This document shows, one piece after another, positions 44,528 through 52,911 of a DNA stretch of 64,000 bases. The position numbers were made by a program, and so were the translations under genes. The notes under the pieces were generated by a model, which searched no databases, was not told the origin of the DNA, and was given only the letters and a program-made list of their open reading frames with translations. Numbering within the stretch: the first letter of the stretch is position 1; every line of letters starts with the position of its first letter. Location of the stretch: the NCBI RefSeq assembly GCF_016793595.1, contig NZ_JAEULY010000004.1:124001-188000 (forward strand). Reading direction: 5' to 3'. The DNA is from Phreatobacter sp. (GTDB lineage: Bacteria > Pseudomonadota > Alphaproteobacteria > Rhizobiales > Phreatobacteraceae).

Positions 44528-45415
44528 ATGGCGGCGACCAATGAGCCTCTGGTCATCGGGCTGTTCGAGAAGCGGACTTTTTCGATCCAGTACATCGTCG
44601 CCGACCCCGAGACGCGGCGCTGCGCCATCATCGACCCGGTTCTCGACTACGACGAGAAGTCCGGGGCGACGGCGACGCGCAGCGCCGATACCCTCCTCGG
44701 TCTGGTCGCCGAGCACGGCCTCACCGTGGAATGGATCCTCGATACCCACCCGCACGCCGATCATTTCTCGGCCGCGCCCTATCTGAAGGGCCGCACGGGC
44801 GCGCCAACCGCGATCGGCGCAAAGGTGGTCGCGGTGCAGAAGCTCTGGCGCGACATCTACCACCTGCCGGATTTTCCCACCGACGGCTCGCAATGGGACC
44901 GCCTGTTCGCCGACGGCGACACATTCGCCATCGGCACGATTCCGGTGCGGGTGATGCACTCGCCGGGCCATACTCTCGCCTCGGTCACCTATGTCGCTAG
45001 CAATGCCGCTTTCATCCACGACACGCTGTTCATGCCCGACAGCGGCACGGCGCGCTGCGATTTCCCGGGCGGTTCGGCCGTCGCGCTCTGGCGGTCGATC
45101 CAGGCCATCCTCTCGCTCCCCCCGGAAACGCGCCTGTTCACCGGCCACGACTACCAGCCCGGCGGACGCGAGCCGCTCTGGCAGAGCACGGTTGCCCAGC
45201 AGGCGCGCGAGAACATCCATCTCACCAAGGCCGGGAGCGAAGCTGAGTTCGTCGCGGTGCGGACGGCACGCGACCGGACCCTGCCGATGCCGAAGCTGAT
45301 CCTCCACGCGTTGCAGGTGAACATCAACGGCGGCGCGCTGCCGCCGCCCGAGGCCAACGGCAAGCGCTATCTCAAGATCCCGCTCGACGCCCTGCCGGAC
45401 GCGGTGTGGGGCTGA
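44528..45415 (+). CDS. MBL-fold metallo-hydrolase (ETHE1/persulfide dioxygenase-like)
   Basis: 295-residue cytosolic metallo-beta-lactamase-fold protein. Metal motifs: THPHADHFSAAPYLKGR at about residue 75, HSPGHTLASVTY, the Asp in IHDTLFMPDSGTARCDFPGGS and the GHDYQPGG end. The DTLF and RCDFPGGSA segments are typical of ETHE1/Blh proteins, which oxidise glutathione persulfide. The N-terminus IQYIVADPETRRCAIIDPVLDY matches this family. No rhodanese or sulfide reductase gene is adjacent, so the link to sulfide detoxification is by family only. ATG 44528 has TGGAGCGG upstream. Confidence 0.88.
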   Translation: MAATNEPLVIGLFEKRTFSIQYIVADPETRRCAIIDPVLDYDEKSGATATRSADTLLGLVAEHGLTVEWILDTHPHADHFSAAPYLKGRTGAPTAIGAKVVAVQKLWRDIYHLPDFPTDGSQWDRLFADGDTFAIGTIPVRVMHSPGHTLASVTYVASNAAFIHDTLFMPDSGTARCDFPGGSAVALWRSIQAILSLPPETRLFTGHDYQPGGREPLWQSTVAQQARENIHLTKAGSEAEFVAVRTARDRTLPMPKLILHALQVNINGGALPPPEANGKRYLKIPLDALPDAVWG

Positions 45416-45427
45416 GAGGCGCCGCCG

Positions 45428-46207
45428 CTAGCGTGGCGGATTGAGCGCCTCCATCGTTTCCAGCAGCAGCGGCCGCATCCGGTCCAGGAACGCGGCCGGC
45501 GTCCAGTCGCTGACGCGCGCGGCGATGTGAACCGCGCCGAGCGGGTGGCCCTCCTCGTTCACCAGCGCGCCCGCCAGCGTGATGTCGCCCGGCACGGCCT
45601 CCTCGACCGCCATTGAGTAGCCGTCGGCGCGCGCGCGATCGATCAGGTCCATGATGGCATCGACATCGGTGATGGTTCGTGGCGTGCGGGGCTCGCGCGG
45701 AGAATCCGCGATGATCCGCCGGGCTTCGTCGCGCGGCAGCCTGGCGAGGATGGCCCGCCCGCCGGCCGTGCAGAAGATCGGCATCCGGCGGCCGACGACG
45801 GTCGTGTAGAAAGGCGCGAGCCGGCTCGGCTGGCGCATCACATAGACGATCGTCGGCCCGTCGAAGAGGCTGAGATCGACACGCTCGTCGCAGCGCTTGC
45901 GCAACTCGATCAGGTGCGGCGTCGCCAGTTCGACAAGCGGATGAGAGCGGATGAACTGGAACGAGAAATCGAGGACGGCGGTTCCCAGCGTGTAGCGACG
46001 GGTAGCCGCGCTTCGTTCGAGGTACCCGAGTTGCACCAGCGTGTGCACCATGCGCTGCACGGTGCTTTTGTCGAGGCCGGAGCGCTCGCTGAGCTCCTGC
46101 AGTCCGAGCTGCCAGCTCGTTCCGCCGAAAGCGCGCAAGACTGCCATGCACTTGGCGATGGAATTCACAAATAGCGGATTCTCTTTGTTTTTTTTGTCCA
46201 GAGCCAT
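45428..46207 (-). CDS. IclR-family transcriptional regulator
   Basis: 259 residues. N-terminal winged helix (about 15-75) with IAKCMAVLRAFGG, LGLQELSERSGLDKSTVQRMVHTLVQLG and YLERSAATRRYTLG; C-terminal effector domain (about 85-250) with DLSLFDGPTIVYVMRQPS and FCTAGGRAILARL. IclR proteins bind small aromatic or aliphatic acids. Start ATG 46207 follows GGGGAAGG; GTG 46219 is possible. It is divergent from the MFS transporter operon and has a large palindrome in the intergenic gap. Confidence 0.9.
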   Translation of the reverse strand: MALDKKNKENPLFVNSIAKCMAVLRAFGGTSWQLGLQELSERSGLDKSTVQRMVHTLVQLGYLERSAATRRYTLGTAVLDFSFQFIRSHPLVELATPHLIELRKRCDERVDLSLFDGPTIVYVMRQPSRLAPFYTTVVGRRMPIFCTAGGRAILARLPRDEARRIIADSPREPRTPRTITDVDAIMDLIDRARADGYSMAVEEAVPGDITLAGALVNEEGHPLGAVHIAARVSDWTPAAFLDRMRPLLLETMEALNPPR

Positions 46208-46240
46208 TGCCTTCCCCACATGGACGCCTGCAAGCCTCAG

Positions 46241-46275
46241 TATTACAATACACTATTACGTATTGCATTGTAATA
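46241..46275. promoter_or_regulatory. Nested palindromic operator for the IclR regulator
   Basis: TATTACAAT (46241-46249) and ATTGTAATA (46267-46275) form 9-bp arms around 17 nt, and a nested pair CAATAC (46246-46251) with GTATTG (46260-46265) lies between. The stretch is AT-rich in a GC-rich region and sits 16 nt before the MFS start, overlapping where its promoter should be. It fits a repressor site for the divergent IclR protein. Confidence 0.62.
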
Positions 46276-46291
46276 CATAGGAGGGATCAAA

Positions 46292-47587
46292 ATGAGTTCT
46301 GCTACGACCGCGCCGGCGACAAGCGACGGCGCCCTGAACGACAAATCACGCAAGGCAATCTGGGCCGCGTCGATCGGCAACCTGCTCGAATGGTACGATT
46401 TCGGCGTCTATGCCTATCTGGCGACCCTGATCGCCGCGAAATTCTTCCCCAGCACCGACCCGACCGCGTCGCTGCTGGCCGCTTTCGCCGCCTATGGCGT
46501 CGGCTTCCTCGCCCGCCCCTTCGGCGGCGTCGTGATCGGACGTCTCGGCGATACCAAGGGGCGCAAGGCCGCGCTCGTGCTCACCATCTTCATGATGGCC
46601 TTCGGCACGATCGGCATCGGCATCCTGCCGTCCTACGACTCCATCGGCATCTGGGCGCCGATCTTGCTGGTGCTGCTGCGGATCGTTCAGGGCATCGCCG
46701 CCGGCGGCGAGTGGGGCACATCCACGGCCTTCATCATCGAGTGGTCGCCCGCCAAGCGCCGCGGCTTCTTCGGTTCGTTCCAGCAGGTATCCACCGCCGG
46801 CGGCTCGCTGCTCGGCTCTGCCACCGCAGCGATCCTGACCTCGACGCTGACGGCCTCCGCCATGCTCGAATGGGGCTGGCGCGTGCCGTTCCTGCTCGGC
46901 GCCGTCCTGCTGGTCGTCGGCGTCTACATGCGCCGGAACGTCGAGGAGACGCCGCACTTCGAGGCGAGCCGCGAAGCGGCAACCGACGCGCCGGTCGCCT
47001 CGGGCTTCCCGCTCGGCGCGATGGCCTTCGGTTTCACGATCTTCTGGACCATCGCCTACTACACGCTGCTCGCCTGGATGCCGAGCTTCACCCAGCGCTT
47101 CGCCGGCCTCACGCCGTCCGAGGCGCTCTGGGCGAACACGATCGGCCTGATCGCCATGGTCATCGCCATCCCCGTCTGGGGCGCGCTGTCCGACCGCATC
47201 GGCCGCCGTCCGCTGCTGATGGCGAGCGCGCTGAGCATCGGCGCCCTCGCCTATCCGCTGTTCTCGCTGATGGCGGCGAAGGGCGGTTTCGCGCTGGTCC
47301 TTCCGATCCAGATCCTGTTCGGCGTCCTGCTGGCGCTCTATTCCGGCCCCGGCCCGGCGGCGATCTCGGAGATCTTCCCGACGCACCTGCGCTCGACCTG
47401 GATGTCGGCCGGCTACACGCTGGCGGTCGCGGTGTTCGGCGGTTTCGCGCCGTTCATCGCGACGTGGCTGATCCAGAAGACGGGGTCGCCGGTCTCGCCG
47501 ACCTACTTCTACCTGGTGCCGGCCGCGGTCATCTCGCTCGCCGTCATCCTGAAGCTCAAGGAAACGGCCGGAACCAAGCTCCACTGA
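46292..47587 (+). CDS. MFS transporter, metabolite:H+ symporter (MHS) type
   Basis: 431-residue 12-helix transporter. The MHS marks are clear: SIGNLLEWYDFGVYAYLATL at about 27-46, FLARPFGGVVIGRLGDTKGRK with the loop 2-3 motif, RIVQGIAAGGEWGTSTAFII and GALSDRIGRRPLLM. Relatives import alpha-ketoglutarate, citrate, shikimate or aromatic acids with protons. Ribosome binding site AGGAGGG precedes ATG 46292. First gene of an operon with three SDRs and a deacetylase-like hydrolase. Confidence 0.92.
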   Translation: MSSATTAPATSDGALNDKSRKAIWAASIGNLLEWYDFGVYAYLATLIAAKFFPSTDPTASLLAAFAAYGVGFLARPFGGVVIGRLGDTKGRKAALVLTIFMMAFGTIGIGILPSYDSIGIWAPILLVLLRIVQGIAAGGEWGTSTAFIIEWSPAKRRGFFGSFQQVSTAGGSLLGSATAAILTSTLTASAMLEWGWRVPFLLGAVLLVVGVYMRRNVEETPHFEASREAATDAPVASGFPLGAMAFGFTIFWTIAYYTLLAWMPSFTQRFAGLTPSEALWANTIGLIAMVIAIPVWGALSDRIGRRPLLMASALSIGALAYPLFSLMAAKGGFALVLPIQILFGVLLALYSGPGPAAISEIFPTHLRSTWMSAGYTLAVAVFGGFAPFIATWLIQKTGSPVSPTYFYLVPAAVISLAVILKLKETAGTKLH

Positions 47588-47656
47588 CGGAACGGCGCGG
47601 TCCCCTTGGGGGCCGCGCCATCCATTTGGCCCCGTGCATCACCGGAGCAATGCGCG

Positions 47657-48406
47657 ATGAAACTGCCGAACCGCCGCATTCTCATCACCGGCGCCGCCTC
47701 CGGCATCGGGAGGGCGACGGCCGGGCTCTTCGCAAGTGAGGGCGCGCAGGTTGCGCTTCTTGATCGTGACGGTGACGCCGTCTCTGCGGTGGCCGCCTCG
47801 ATGTCCGGCGCCAGCGCGCATGCCTGCGACGTCACCGACCATGACGCCGTCGTCACGGCCGTCGCCGAGGCCGCCGACGCCATGGGCGGCATTGACGGCG
47901 TGGTGAACGCCGCCGGCATCGACCTCATCCGTGACTTCGCGACGATGACGCCCGCCGAGTGGCAGCGCGTCTTCGCCGTCAACGTCACCGGCACCATGTC
48001 GGTCTGCCACGCAGCGCTCGACGGGCTCTCGGCCAACGCGACCGCCAGCATCGTCAATCTCGCCTCGGGCGCGGGCCTCTTTCCCATCGCCAGCCGCACG
48101 GCCTATTGCGCCTCCAAGGCGGCTGTCGTGATGTTCTCCAAGGCGCTGGCCGTCGACCTGGCTCCGCGCAACATCCGCGTCAACGTGGTCTGCCCCGGCG
48201 CCATCGAAACGCCGATGCTGCGCTCCGGGATCGACGCAGCCGACGACCCCGTGGCGATGCAGGAGGCCGTACGCAACCGCGTGGTGCTCAAGCGCATCGG
48301 CCGGCCGGCCGATATCGCCGCCGCCATTCTCTTCCTGACCGGGCCGGACTCGACCTTCGCGACCGGTTCAACCCTCGTCGTCGACGGAGGCCGGGTCTTC
48401 CACTGA
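47657..48406 (+). CDS. Short-chain dehydrogenase/reductase (SDR)
   Basis: 249-residue classical SDR: TGAASGIG cofactor loop, LLDRD for NAD preference, NAAG region VVNAAGIDLI, Ser in NLASGAG, and catalytic YCASK. The C-terminus VVDGGRVFH is of normal length. It lies 69 nt after the MFS gene and before a second SDR gene, on the same strand and presumably under the same IclR control. A GC-rich hairpin (47594-47619) sits just upstream, which could reduce read-through from the transporter gene. Confidence 0.88.
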   Translation: MKLPNRRILITGAASGIGRATAGLFASEGAQVALLDRDGDAVSAVAASMSGASAHACDVTDHDAVVTAVAEAADAMGGIDGVVNAAGIDLIRDFATMTPAEWQRVFAVNVTGTMSVCHAALDGLSANATASIVNLASGAGLFPIASRTAYCASKAAVVMFSKALAVDLAPRNIRVNVVCPGAIETPMLRSGIDAADDPVAMQEAVRNRVVLKRIGRPADIAAAILFLTGPDSTFATGSTLVVDGGRVFH

Positions 48407-48469
48407 CCGGTCCGTCCCCGGCAACAGCCATGCGCGGTGCCCGCGGCACCGCCGATCCGGAGTTCGCCC

Positions 48470-49228
48470 ATGCTGATCCGCTTCGACGGACAGACCGCCA
48501 TCGTCGCCGGGGCCGCGCGCGGCATCGGCCAGTCCATCGCCCGTTCGCTCGCGTCCGATGGCGCGCGGGTCGTCGCCTGCGACCTGCTGGTGGATCAGTT
48601 GCAGGCGATCGCCGGTCCCGTCGCGGGCGGCGGCGAGATCATTGCCGCGAAGGTCGACGTGACCGACGAGGCCTCGATCGCAGCGGTCGTCGCGACCGCC
48701 GGCGCGCCCGACATCGCCGTCTATGTCGCGGGCGGCGTGCGCGGGCAGAAGCCCCGCCCGCTGGACGAAGTCAGCGCCGCCGATTTCGACGCCATCGTCG
48801 ATGCCAACCTCAAGGGTGCGTTCCTGTTCGCGAAGGCGGTGGCCGCCCCGATGAAGGCGAAGGGCCGCGGTCGCCTCATCACCATTTCGAGCCGCGCCGG
48901 CCTGGCCACCTCCTTCACCGGCATCCAGAGCTACGCCGCCTCCAAGCACGGCCAGATCGGTCTGGTGAAGCAGTTGGCGCAGGAGCTTGGCCGCTTCGGC
49001 ATCACCGTCAATTCGGTCGCGCCTGGCTTCATGGCGACCAGCCCCGACTATGAGCGCCAGTGGAACAGCTGGACGCCGGAGTTTCGCCAGAAGTTCGCCG
49101 AGAACATTGCCATGCGCCGCATGGGCGAGCCGAAGGACATTGCCGACGCGGTGACCTTCCTCGCCTCCGACCGGGCCTCGTGGATCACCGGGCAGACGCT
49201 GGCCGTCACCGGCGGGCCGCTGCTGTAA
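48470..49228 (+). CDS. Short-chain dehydrogenase/reductase with altered NNAG motif
   Basis: 252 residues. GAARGIG cofactor loop near residue 14 and catalytic Ser/Tyr/Lys in TISSRAG and YAASK are intact. The usual NNAG, which shapes the cofactor pocket, reads VAGG (VYVAGGVRGQK), so cofactor binding or stability may differ. The DLLVDQ end of strand 2 has no clear acidic residue for NAD, leaving cofactor choice open. Middle gene of the IclR-controlled operon, 64 nt after the previous SDR and 45 nt before the deacetylase-like gene. Confidence 0.86.
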   Translation: MLIRFDGQTAIVAGAARGIGQSIARSLASDGARVVACDLLVDQLQAIAGPVAGGGEIIAAKVDVTDEASIAAVVATAGAPDIAVYVAGGVRGQKPRPLDEVSAADFDAIVDANLKGAFLFAKAVAAPMKAKGRGRLITISSRAGLATSFTGIQSYAASKHGQIGLVKQLAQELGRFGITVNSVAPGFMATSPDYERQWNSWTPEFRQKFAENIAMRRMGEPKDIADAVTFLASDRASWITGQTLAVTGGPLL

Positions 49229-49273
49229 TCGCCGAATCCACCCTTCAAGATCAGCCAAGACGGGAGAGAGACC

Positions 49274-50176
49274 ATGACCGACTATTCCAAGATGGAACCG
49301 TGGCAGTGGCCGGAGGCGCACTGGCGCGGGCTCGTCAATCACGTCCGCGCGGGACGCACCTACAAGCCGAAGTCCTGGAAGGGCGGCGCCCGCTGCGCCT
49401 TCGCGCTCTCGTTCGATTCCGACCACGAGACCAACGAACTGCGCGACGGCGGCAAGTCGGTCGGCCGGATGGCCTGGGGCCAGTACGGCAACCGCGTCGG
49501 CGTGCCGATGATCCTCAATCTGCTCAAGAAATACGACGTGCCGGCCACCTTCTTCGTGCCGGCGGTCGCGGCCCTGCTGCATCCCGACGAGCAGCGCCGC
49601 GTCGTCGCCGAGGGTCACGAGATCGGCCTTCACTCGTGGATCCACGAGCTCAATTCCGTGCTGTCCTATGACGATGAGCGCAACATCATGATGCGTTCGG
49701 CCGACACGCTGGAGAAGGTCACCGGCGTCCGTGTCGTCGGATCGCGCACGGCTTCGTGGGATTTCTCGCCCCACACGCTGCGCATCACCAAGGAAATGGG
49801 TCTCGCCTACGACACCTCGCTGATGGCCGATATCGACTGCTACGAGCTGCTGCTGGACGGCGAGCCGACGGGCGTCGTCGAGCTGCCGGTCGAGTGGATT
49901 CGCGACGACGCGCCCTATTTCATGATGCTGCGCTTCCAGAACCTGCGGCCCTACACGCCGCCGGAGGGCGTGTTCGACATCTTCCGCCGCGAATTCGAGG
50001 CGGCCTACGAGGAAGGCGGCATCTTCCAGCTGACCTGCCATCCGCACATGATCGGCTACCGCTCGCGCATCTGGATCATCGAGGAGCTGATCCGGCTCGC
50101 CAAGGCAAAGGGCGACGTCTGGTTCGCCACCCATGCCGACGTCGCGGCCTTCGCCCGCGACAACGCGGCCGACTGA
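49274..50176 (+). CDS. Polysaccharide deacetylase-family hydrolase (allantoinase PuuE / imidase-like)
   Basis: 300 residues of the NodB/PuuE homology family. Metal site: SFDSDHE near residue 47 and the HxxxH pair GLHSWIHELNS, plus a C-terminal LTCHPHMIGYRSR with catalytic His. Cytosolic, no signal peptide. The form with an N-terminal extension and a C-terminal His-Pro-His resembles PuuE allantoinases and cyclic imide hydrolases (including HpPgdA-type proteins) more than cell wall deacetylases. In an operon with an organic-acid importer and SDRs, a ring-opening or deacylation step in catabolism is more likely than wall modification. Start ATG 49274 follows GGGAGAGA. Confidence 0.87.
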   Translation: MTDYSKMEPWQWPEAHWRGLVNHVRAGRTYKPKSWKGGARCAFALSFDSDHETNELRDGGKSVGRMAWGQYGNRVGVPMILNLLKKYDVPATFFVPAVAALLHPDEQRRVVAEGHEIGLHSWIHELNSVLSYDDERNIMMRSADTLEKVTGVRVVGSRTASWDFSPHTLRITKEMGLAYDTSLMADIDCYELLLDGEPTGVVELPVEWIRDDAPYFMMLRFQNLRPYTPPEGVFDIFRREFEAAYEEGGIFQLTCHPHMIGYRSRIWIIEELIRLAKAKGDVWFATHADVAAFARDNAAD

Positions 50177-50187
50177 GCGGCGGGGCC

Positions 50188-50934
50188 ATGGCCAAGGTCG
50201 CACTGGTCACGGGCGCGGGACGCGGCATCGGCCGCGCCTGCGCCCTCTCGCTGGCGGGAAGAGGCTTCGACATCGCGCTCGTCGATCTGCTCGAGCCGGA
50301 AATGGAGAAAACCGCCGACGATATCCGCGCGCTCGGCGTTGCCGCCCTCACCTACCAGGCGGATGCGAGCAGCTTCGCGCGCGCGCATGAAGTGGTCGAT
50401 GCGGTCATGGCCGACCGGGGCCGGCTGGACGTGCTGGTCAACAATGCCGGCGCGCCGGCACCGAAGCCGATCCTCGACATCACCGAGGGCGAGTTCGACC
50501 GCGCCATCGCGGTCAACCTCAAGAGCTGCTTCAACTACATCCACGCGGCGGCTCCGGTCATGCTGAACCAGGCCGAGGGCGGGCGGATCGTCTCGATTTC
50601 GTCGCTGAACGCCCTGTCGGGCGGCGTCACCAGGGCGGTCAGCAAGCATGCCTATGCGGCTGCCAAGGCCGGCATTCTCGGCCTGACGCGTTCGCTCGCC
50701 AAGGAACTCGGTCCGAAAATCTCGGTCAACGCCATCTGCCCGGGTGTCATCGCCACCGAACTGCTGCGCGACCTGATCAGTCGCCGCGAGGACGATCTCG
50801 TCTCCGGCATCGCCATGGGGCGCGTCGGCACGCCGGAAGACGTCGCGAGCATCGTCGCCTATCTCTGCACCGACGCGCACATGTTCATCACCGGCCAGCA
50901 CTTCGTCGTGGACGGCTTTCAGTGGAAGTGCTGA
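50188..50934 (+). CDS. Short-chain dehydrogenase/reductase (FabG-like SDR)
   Basis: 248 residues: TGAGRGIGRACALSLAGRG cofactor region, VNNAGAPAPKPI, Ser in SISSLNAL and catalytic YAAAK, ending VVDGFQWKC. The pattern is closest to 3-ketoacyl-ACP-reductase-like catabolic SDRs. It begins 11 nt after the deacetylase-like stop, so these two are tightly linked. Last gene of the operon; the next gene is on the other strand. Three SDRs in one operon suggest several successive alcohol/ketone steps or different stereoisomers. Confidence 0.9.
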   Translation: MAKVALVTGAGRGIGRACALSLAGRGFDIALVDLLEPEMEKTADDIRALGVAALTYQADASSFARAHEVVDAVMADRGRLDVLVNNAGAPAPKPILDITEGEFDRAIAVNLKSCFNYIHAAAPVMLNQAEGGRIVSISSLNALSGGVTRAVSKHAYAAAKAGILGLTRSLAKELGPKISVNAICPGVIATELLRDLISRREDDLVSGIAMGRVGTPEDVASIVAYLCTDAHMFITGQHFVVDGFQWKC

Positions 50935-50950
50935 ACGCGAGACGTAAGGA

Positions 50951-51124
50951 TTAGCGCTTGGTCTTCTTGGGCTGGGCCTTCGGCTCGGCGGGAGCCTCCT
51001 GACCGAGCCGCGCGGCCCGCAGGCGGGCCATGTTTGCGGTGCGTTTGGCCTGTTCGGCGTCAACGATAGCGCGGAATGCCTTGTCGGTGGCGGTGTGACG
51101 ATCAACTGCTGAAGACTTGGACAT
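50951..51124 (-). CDS. Small basic protein of unknown function
   Basis: 57 residues from ATG 51124 (MSKSSAVDRHTATDKAFRAI): an amphipathic helix region AFRAIVDAEQAKRTANMARL followed by a Lys/Pro-rich tail ending PKKTKR. No signal peptide. Resembles short Hyphomicrobiales proteins of unknown role that may bind RNA or DNA through the basic tail. An in-frame Met three residues upstream is possible. Stop is 16 nt from the SDR stop. Confidence 0.62.
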   Translation of the reverse strand: MSKSSAVDRHTATDKAFRAIVDAEQAKRTANMARLRAARLGQEAPAEPKAQPKKTKR

Positions 51125-51230
51125 GGGCGTCATATGGGGTTGCGCGCAGAAATTGCCACCCCATGGGCCCGGCAGCGCCTGTTGCAGCCGCAAGGACTGA
51201 CAAGCTGCCGCGCCGGGCATCCGCTGGCCG

Positions 51231-51866
51231 CTACCAGATCCGGCGCTCGCCGAAGACCTGGGGCGTCACCCCGCGCGGGCGCGCCGCGTCGGCCGGCGTG
51301 GTCGCCACGAACGAGGACTTGCCGCCTTCCAGCTCGGCCGGCAGGATCATCATGCGGATGAACGTGTTGGTGCCGGTGTTCAGATTGGTGCCGACCACCG
51401 GCTCCCGGCCGGACTCGAACCAGGCCTGCCCGGAGGTGATGAGATCGGTGTGATCCCCGACCTCGGCCAGCAGCCTGCCGGTCAACAGTCGTCTGATGCC
51501 CGGCCCGCGATGATGATGCGACGGGGTTTGCATCCCCGCGGGCTGGTCGATCCGGTCGACGCGGACGATCGTCGGCCCGCCAACCGGCGGAGACCGCCGC
51601 GACAGGACCGGGGTCAGGGCCTCGCTGCGATGGACTTCGTCGCCCTCCGAGATCTGGAACAGCCAGGCCTCCTCCGCCGCCGCCACCATGTCGCCAGCGC
51701 TCAGGAACATGCCGGTCTCGGCGCTGATCCGCTGTTCGCCGCCGCCCGACGAGACGATCGCCTCACCCGCAGGCACGAACAGGAAGCCGAGCGTCGCGGC
51801 TGGGAGGCGGCACGCCTGCGCGGCTTTCAGGTCGAAGACGGAGATGCGCCAGGATCGGTCGGTCAT
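51231..51866 (-). CDS. Cupin-like protein
   Basis: 211 residues without signal peptide, probably two cupin barrels: first half with LGFLFVPAGEAIVSSGGGEQ and AGDMVAAAEEAWLFQI; second half with HHHRGPGIRRLLTGRLLAEV, where the three consecutive His are candidate metal ligands, and PVVGTNLNTGTNTFIRMMIL. Its start is 6 nt after the stop of the KFase-like hydrolase gene, so it belongs to that operon. Cupins in catabolic clusters often act as dioxygenases or isomerases, or bind sugar acids; no more can be said. Confidence 0.72.
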   Translation of the reverse strand: MTDRSWRISVFDLKAAQACRLPAATLGFLFVPAGEAIVSSGGGEQRISAETGMFLSAGDMVAAAEEAWLFQISEGDEVHRSEALTPVLSRRSPPVGGPTIVRVDRIDQPAGMQTPSHHHRGPGIRRLLTGRLLAEVGDHTDLITSGQAWFESGREPVVGTNLNTGTNTFIRMMILPAELEGGKSSFVATTPADAARPRGVTPQVFGERRIW

Positions 51867-51872
51867 GGTCGC

Positions 51873-52733
51873 TCAGCCCTTCGCGTGCCGCATCACGGCG
51901 CTCAGGATCGGGCTGCCGGGCTCCATATACTCCGACAGAATGTCGAAATGACCCCAGCGAGGCAGGACGTGAACCTCCGGGTTCAGGCCGCTGCGGTGGA
52001 GGTGGTGGCCATAGCGATAGGACTGGTCGATCCACTGCCACGGCTCCAGTCCACCGACGAAGATCGATACCGGGCAGGACGCCCTCACCGGCCGCCGTTC
52101 GACGTCCCGACGGCGCGCGATATCCTCGGTGAGACGCACCTCGGCATTGACCGTGGTGCCCATGACCGGGCGCGGATCAAAAATGCCGCTGATCGCGACC
52201 ATTCCGGTGATGAAGGACGGATCGTCCCATTCATGCGCCAGCACCTCGGCCGCGAGATGCGCGCCGGCGGAATGACCCGACAGCGTGATGCGGGAGGGGT
52301 CGCCGCCGAGGCGGTCGATATTGCGGCGGACCCAGTCGACCGCCGCGATTGCCGATTCCGCCACGCCGTCGAGGGTCGAGCCCGGGCACAGCTCGTAGTT
52401 GATCACGACCGTGACGATGCCGGCCGCGACCAGCGGCTCAGCGACAAAGGCGAAGTTCTCCTTGTCCTGGGCGCGCCAGTAGCCGCCATGCACGAAGACG
52501 TGCACCGGCTTCGGGCCCGCGGCGCCGGCCGCGGCATAGACGTCGAGCCGGCGCAGAGGATGGTCGCCAAAGGCGATGTCGGCCTCGCGCGCCAGCCTTT
52601 CGAGCGCGGCCGCATTGACGCGGGCACGCCCTGCCTGCGCGTCCTTGAAATTGGGAAACGCCGCCTGCGGATTGTACTGAAACTCGTGCTCCTGCGGCGT
52701 GAGACCGGTCCAGAGCGGGGCGAGGCTCGACAT
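51873..52733 (-). CDS. Alpha/beta hydrolase, kynurenine formamidase-like
   Basis: 286 residues. The oxyanion HGGYW motif (VHVFVHGGYWRAQDK) and nucleophile Ser in LSGHSAGAHLA are visible, with the catalytic Asp after IFVGGLEPWQW and His in PRWGHFDIL. Together these match arylformamidase-type hydrolases, which cleave N-formylkynurenine, and related carbamate or amide esterases. Start 52733 is preferred because AAGGAAG lies 8 nt upstream; an ATG 18 nt earlier is weaker. It is divergent from a GntR regulator, and both fit the same control region. A role in tryptophan catabolism is not supported by any neighbour. Confidence 0.85.
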   Translation of the reverse strand: MSSLAPLWTGLTPQEHEFQYNPQAAFPNFKDAQAGRARVNAAALERLAREADIAFGDHPLRRLDVYAAAGAAGPKPVHVFVHGGYWRAQDKENFAFVAEPLVAAGIVTVVINYELCPGSTLDGVAESAIAAVDWVRRNIDRLGGDPSRITLSGHSAGAHLAAEVLAHEWDDPSFITGMVAISGIFDPRPVMGTTVNAEVRLTEDIARRRDVERRPVRASCPVSIFVGGLEPWQWIDQSYRYGHHLHRSGLNPEVHVLPRWGHFDILSEYMEPGSPILSAVMRHAKG

Positions 52734-52911
52734 CGCTTGGTCTTCCTTCATGCGCGGTGTCCATCATGACGACGGCGCATCAACCATTACCACTCCATTC
52801 GAAACCAATACGCCCGTTTCGCGCATGCCAGAGCCGCGCGTCACCGACCTTTTGAGTATTGACGGCAAATCATGTAGTGACGGACCTTCATCGGCATAAC
52901 CAAATCGGACC

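Noticed and set aside
47594-47619. GC-rich hairpin after the MFS gene considered as a terminator
   Set aside because: The stem is strong, but the following bases (ATCCATTTGG) have no real T run and same-strand genes continue, so at most it attenuates.
48368-50203. 611-codon frame opposite the SDR and deacetylase genes
   Set aside because: It spans several genes with their own motifs and ribosome binding sites and has no recognisable fold.
52734-52911. Operator and promoter for the second GntR gene
   Set aside because: TTGACG at 52859-52864 resembles a -35, but no convincing -10 or palindrome was found, so no site is called.
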